From Pezicula radicicola (taxonomy: Eukaryota > Ascomycota > Leotiomycetes > Helotiales > Dermateaceae): a stretch of DNA of 64,000 bases. Under the pieces are notes generated by a model. The model was not told the origin of the DNA. It did no database searches and saw nothing but the letters and a program-made list of their open reading frames with translations. Numbering within the stretch: position 1 is the stretch's first letter; every line of letters starts with the position of its first letter. Below are positions 63,401 through 64,000 of the stretch, in pieces. Position numbers and translations under genes: made by a program. The stretch spans positions 34,972 through 98,971 of the forward strand of contig PDUO01000101.1 in the NCBI GenBank assembly GCA_003008705.1. The letters are read 5' to 3'.

Positions 63401-64000
63401 TACTCTAGTAATAGTCTCTTTATATAAGATCTAGTTTAGTATATATAGTTATATCCTTTTAGCTTTTATAGTTAAAATCTTATACTCTATATCTCTTATC
63501 CTTATTATAATTTAATTCCTTAATATAGAAACTTAAAGTTATAATAATCTTATAATTATCTTCTACTTTAACTTCTTTACTATTAGAATTACTATCTACT
63601 AATACTACTCTATCTATTAAGTCTAATTAGTAGCCTTAGTTCTACTTCTATAATAGAAGTATATTAATAATCTTAGGTTAACTATTACTACTATTACTAC
63701 TAGTATTAAAGCTAAGAAACTTAAGATTAAAATATTATACTAGTAGTTTTAAGATAATAATATAATTATATATAAGACTAATATTAAGTTTAATACCTCT
63801 AATAAGAATATTAATACTTACTTTTATATATTATAAGGATAAATAATTAAGTAATAAAGGTACTATTTATAACTATATACTAACTATTACTTTTATTTAT
63901 ATAAAGTTAATAAAGTTAAATATAATATAAATATATTTAAGATAGAGTATACTTATAATAATAATACTAAATAGAAAATTAGTATTATAATTATCTTAAT
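57406..64000. other. AT-rich RIP block to the window end
   Basis: Extreme RIP composition begins abruptly inside the DUF3723-like frame. Weak coding-like stretches occur (about 59930-60720 and 61380-62050, + strand), but I could not match a family and do not call genes. The few CA/TG left are mostly TTGA or TCAA (57548, 59205, 63085). No telomeric repeats at the end. Confidence 0.6.

Noticed and set aside
57406..64000. Possible DUF3435/Crypton-type tyrosine recombinase (Starship captain)
   Set aside because: I looked for the conserved R..HxxR..Y order in the coding-like stretches and could not see it; there is no basis for calling a giant mobile element here.
1..64000. CRISPR arrays, bacterial promoters or operons
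   Set aside because: The sequence is eukaryotic, with spliced genes; the tandem arrays have no spacer structure.

Overview
The window looks like a nuclear chromosome segment of a filamentous ascomycete (Pezizomycotina). The grounds are short GT-AG introns of about 42-81 bp, Pezizomycotina-type gene families (RGS-domain protein, DUF2841, a membrane-anchored alpha/beta hydrolase, fungal orphan kinase and DUF3723-like relics), and a very strong signature of repeat-induced point mutation (RIP). The species cannot be told from the sequence. DNA alternates between near-normal islands that carry genes and AT-rich blocks in which CA, TG and CG dinucleotides are almost absent (none seen by eye in the first ~990 bases).

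Layout. 1-9.9 kb: a RIP-destroyed AAA-type ATPase relic (+ strand), split by a complete 7.6 kb Ty1/Copia retrotransposon on the - strand with 179-bp LTRs and a 5-bp target duplication. Between its RNase H and its 3' LTR the element carries an extra ORF in antisense. 9.9-18.9 kb: AT-rich block holding a recognisable RIP-dead dynamin-family GTPase (about 12.47-14.74 kb). 18.9-21.5 kb: a less mutated patch of unknown nature. 21.5-34.18 kb: AT-rich block with several tandem arrays and an unidentified protein relic (30.3-31.45 kb). 34.18-45.2 kb: GC-normal island with a tandem 52-bp array, an RGS gene, and a three-exon gene of unknown function with a stop codon in its first exon. 45.3-47.2 kb: another AT block. 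47.2-55.15 kb: the best gene island, with a five-exon DUF2841 gene and a four-exon alpha/beta hydrolase gene. 55.15-57.4 kb: accessory island with a kinase pseudogene and a DUF3723-like fragment, both moderately RIP-damaged. 57.4-64 kb: AT-rich block.

The most unusual signal is a family of 118-bp foldback hairpins (34185, 37848, 45048, plus a half copy at 55154). The terminal box, inner box and loop are conserved between copies, but a stem segment of about 16 bp differs between copies while staying self-complementary inside each copy. Three of the four lie next to a boundary between compositional domains. Other points of interest are the antisense ORF in the Copia element, the exon-bounded module duplication in the 40.8-42.9 kb gene, a lightly mutated and a heavily mutated copy of the same 52-bp array, and the fact that nearly all CA/TG dinucleotides surviving in the dead blocks lie in a TCA/TGA context.

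All dinucleotide and identity statements are by eye. Family names rest on remembered motif patterns, not on searches.
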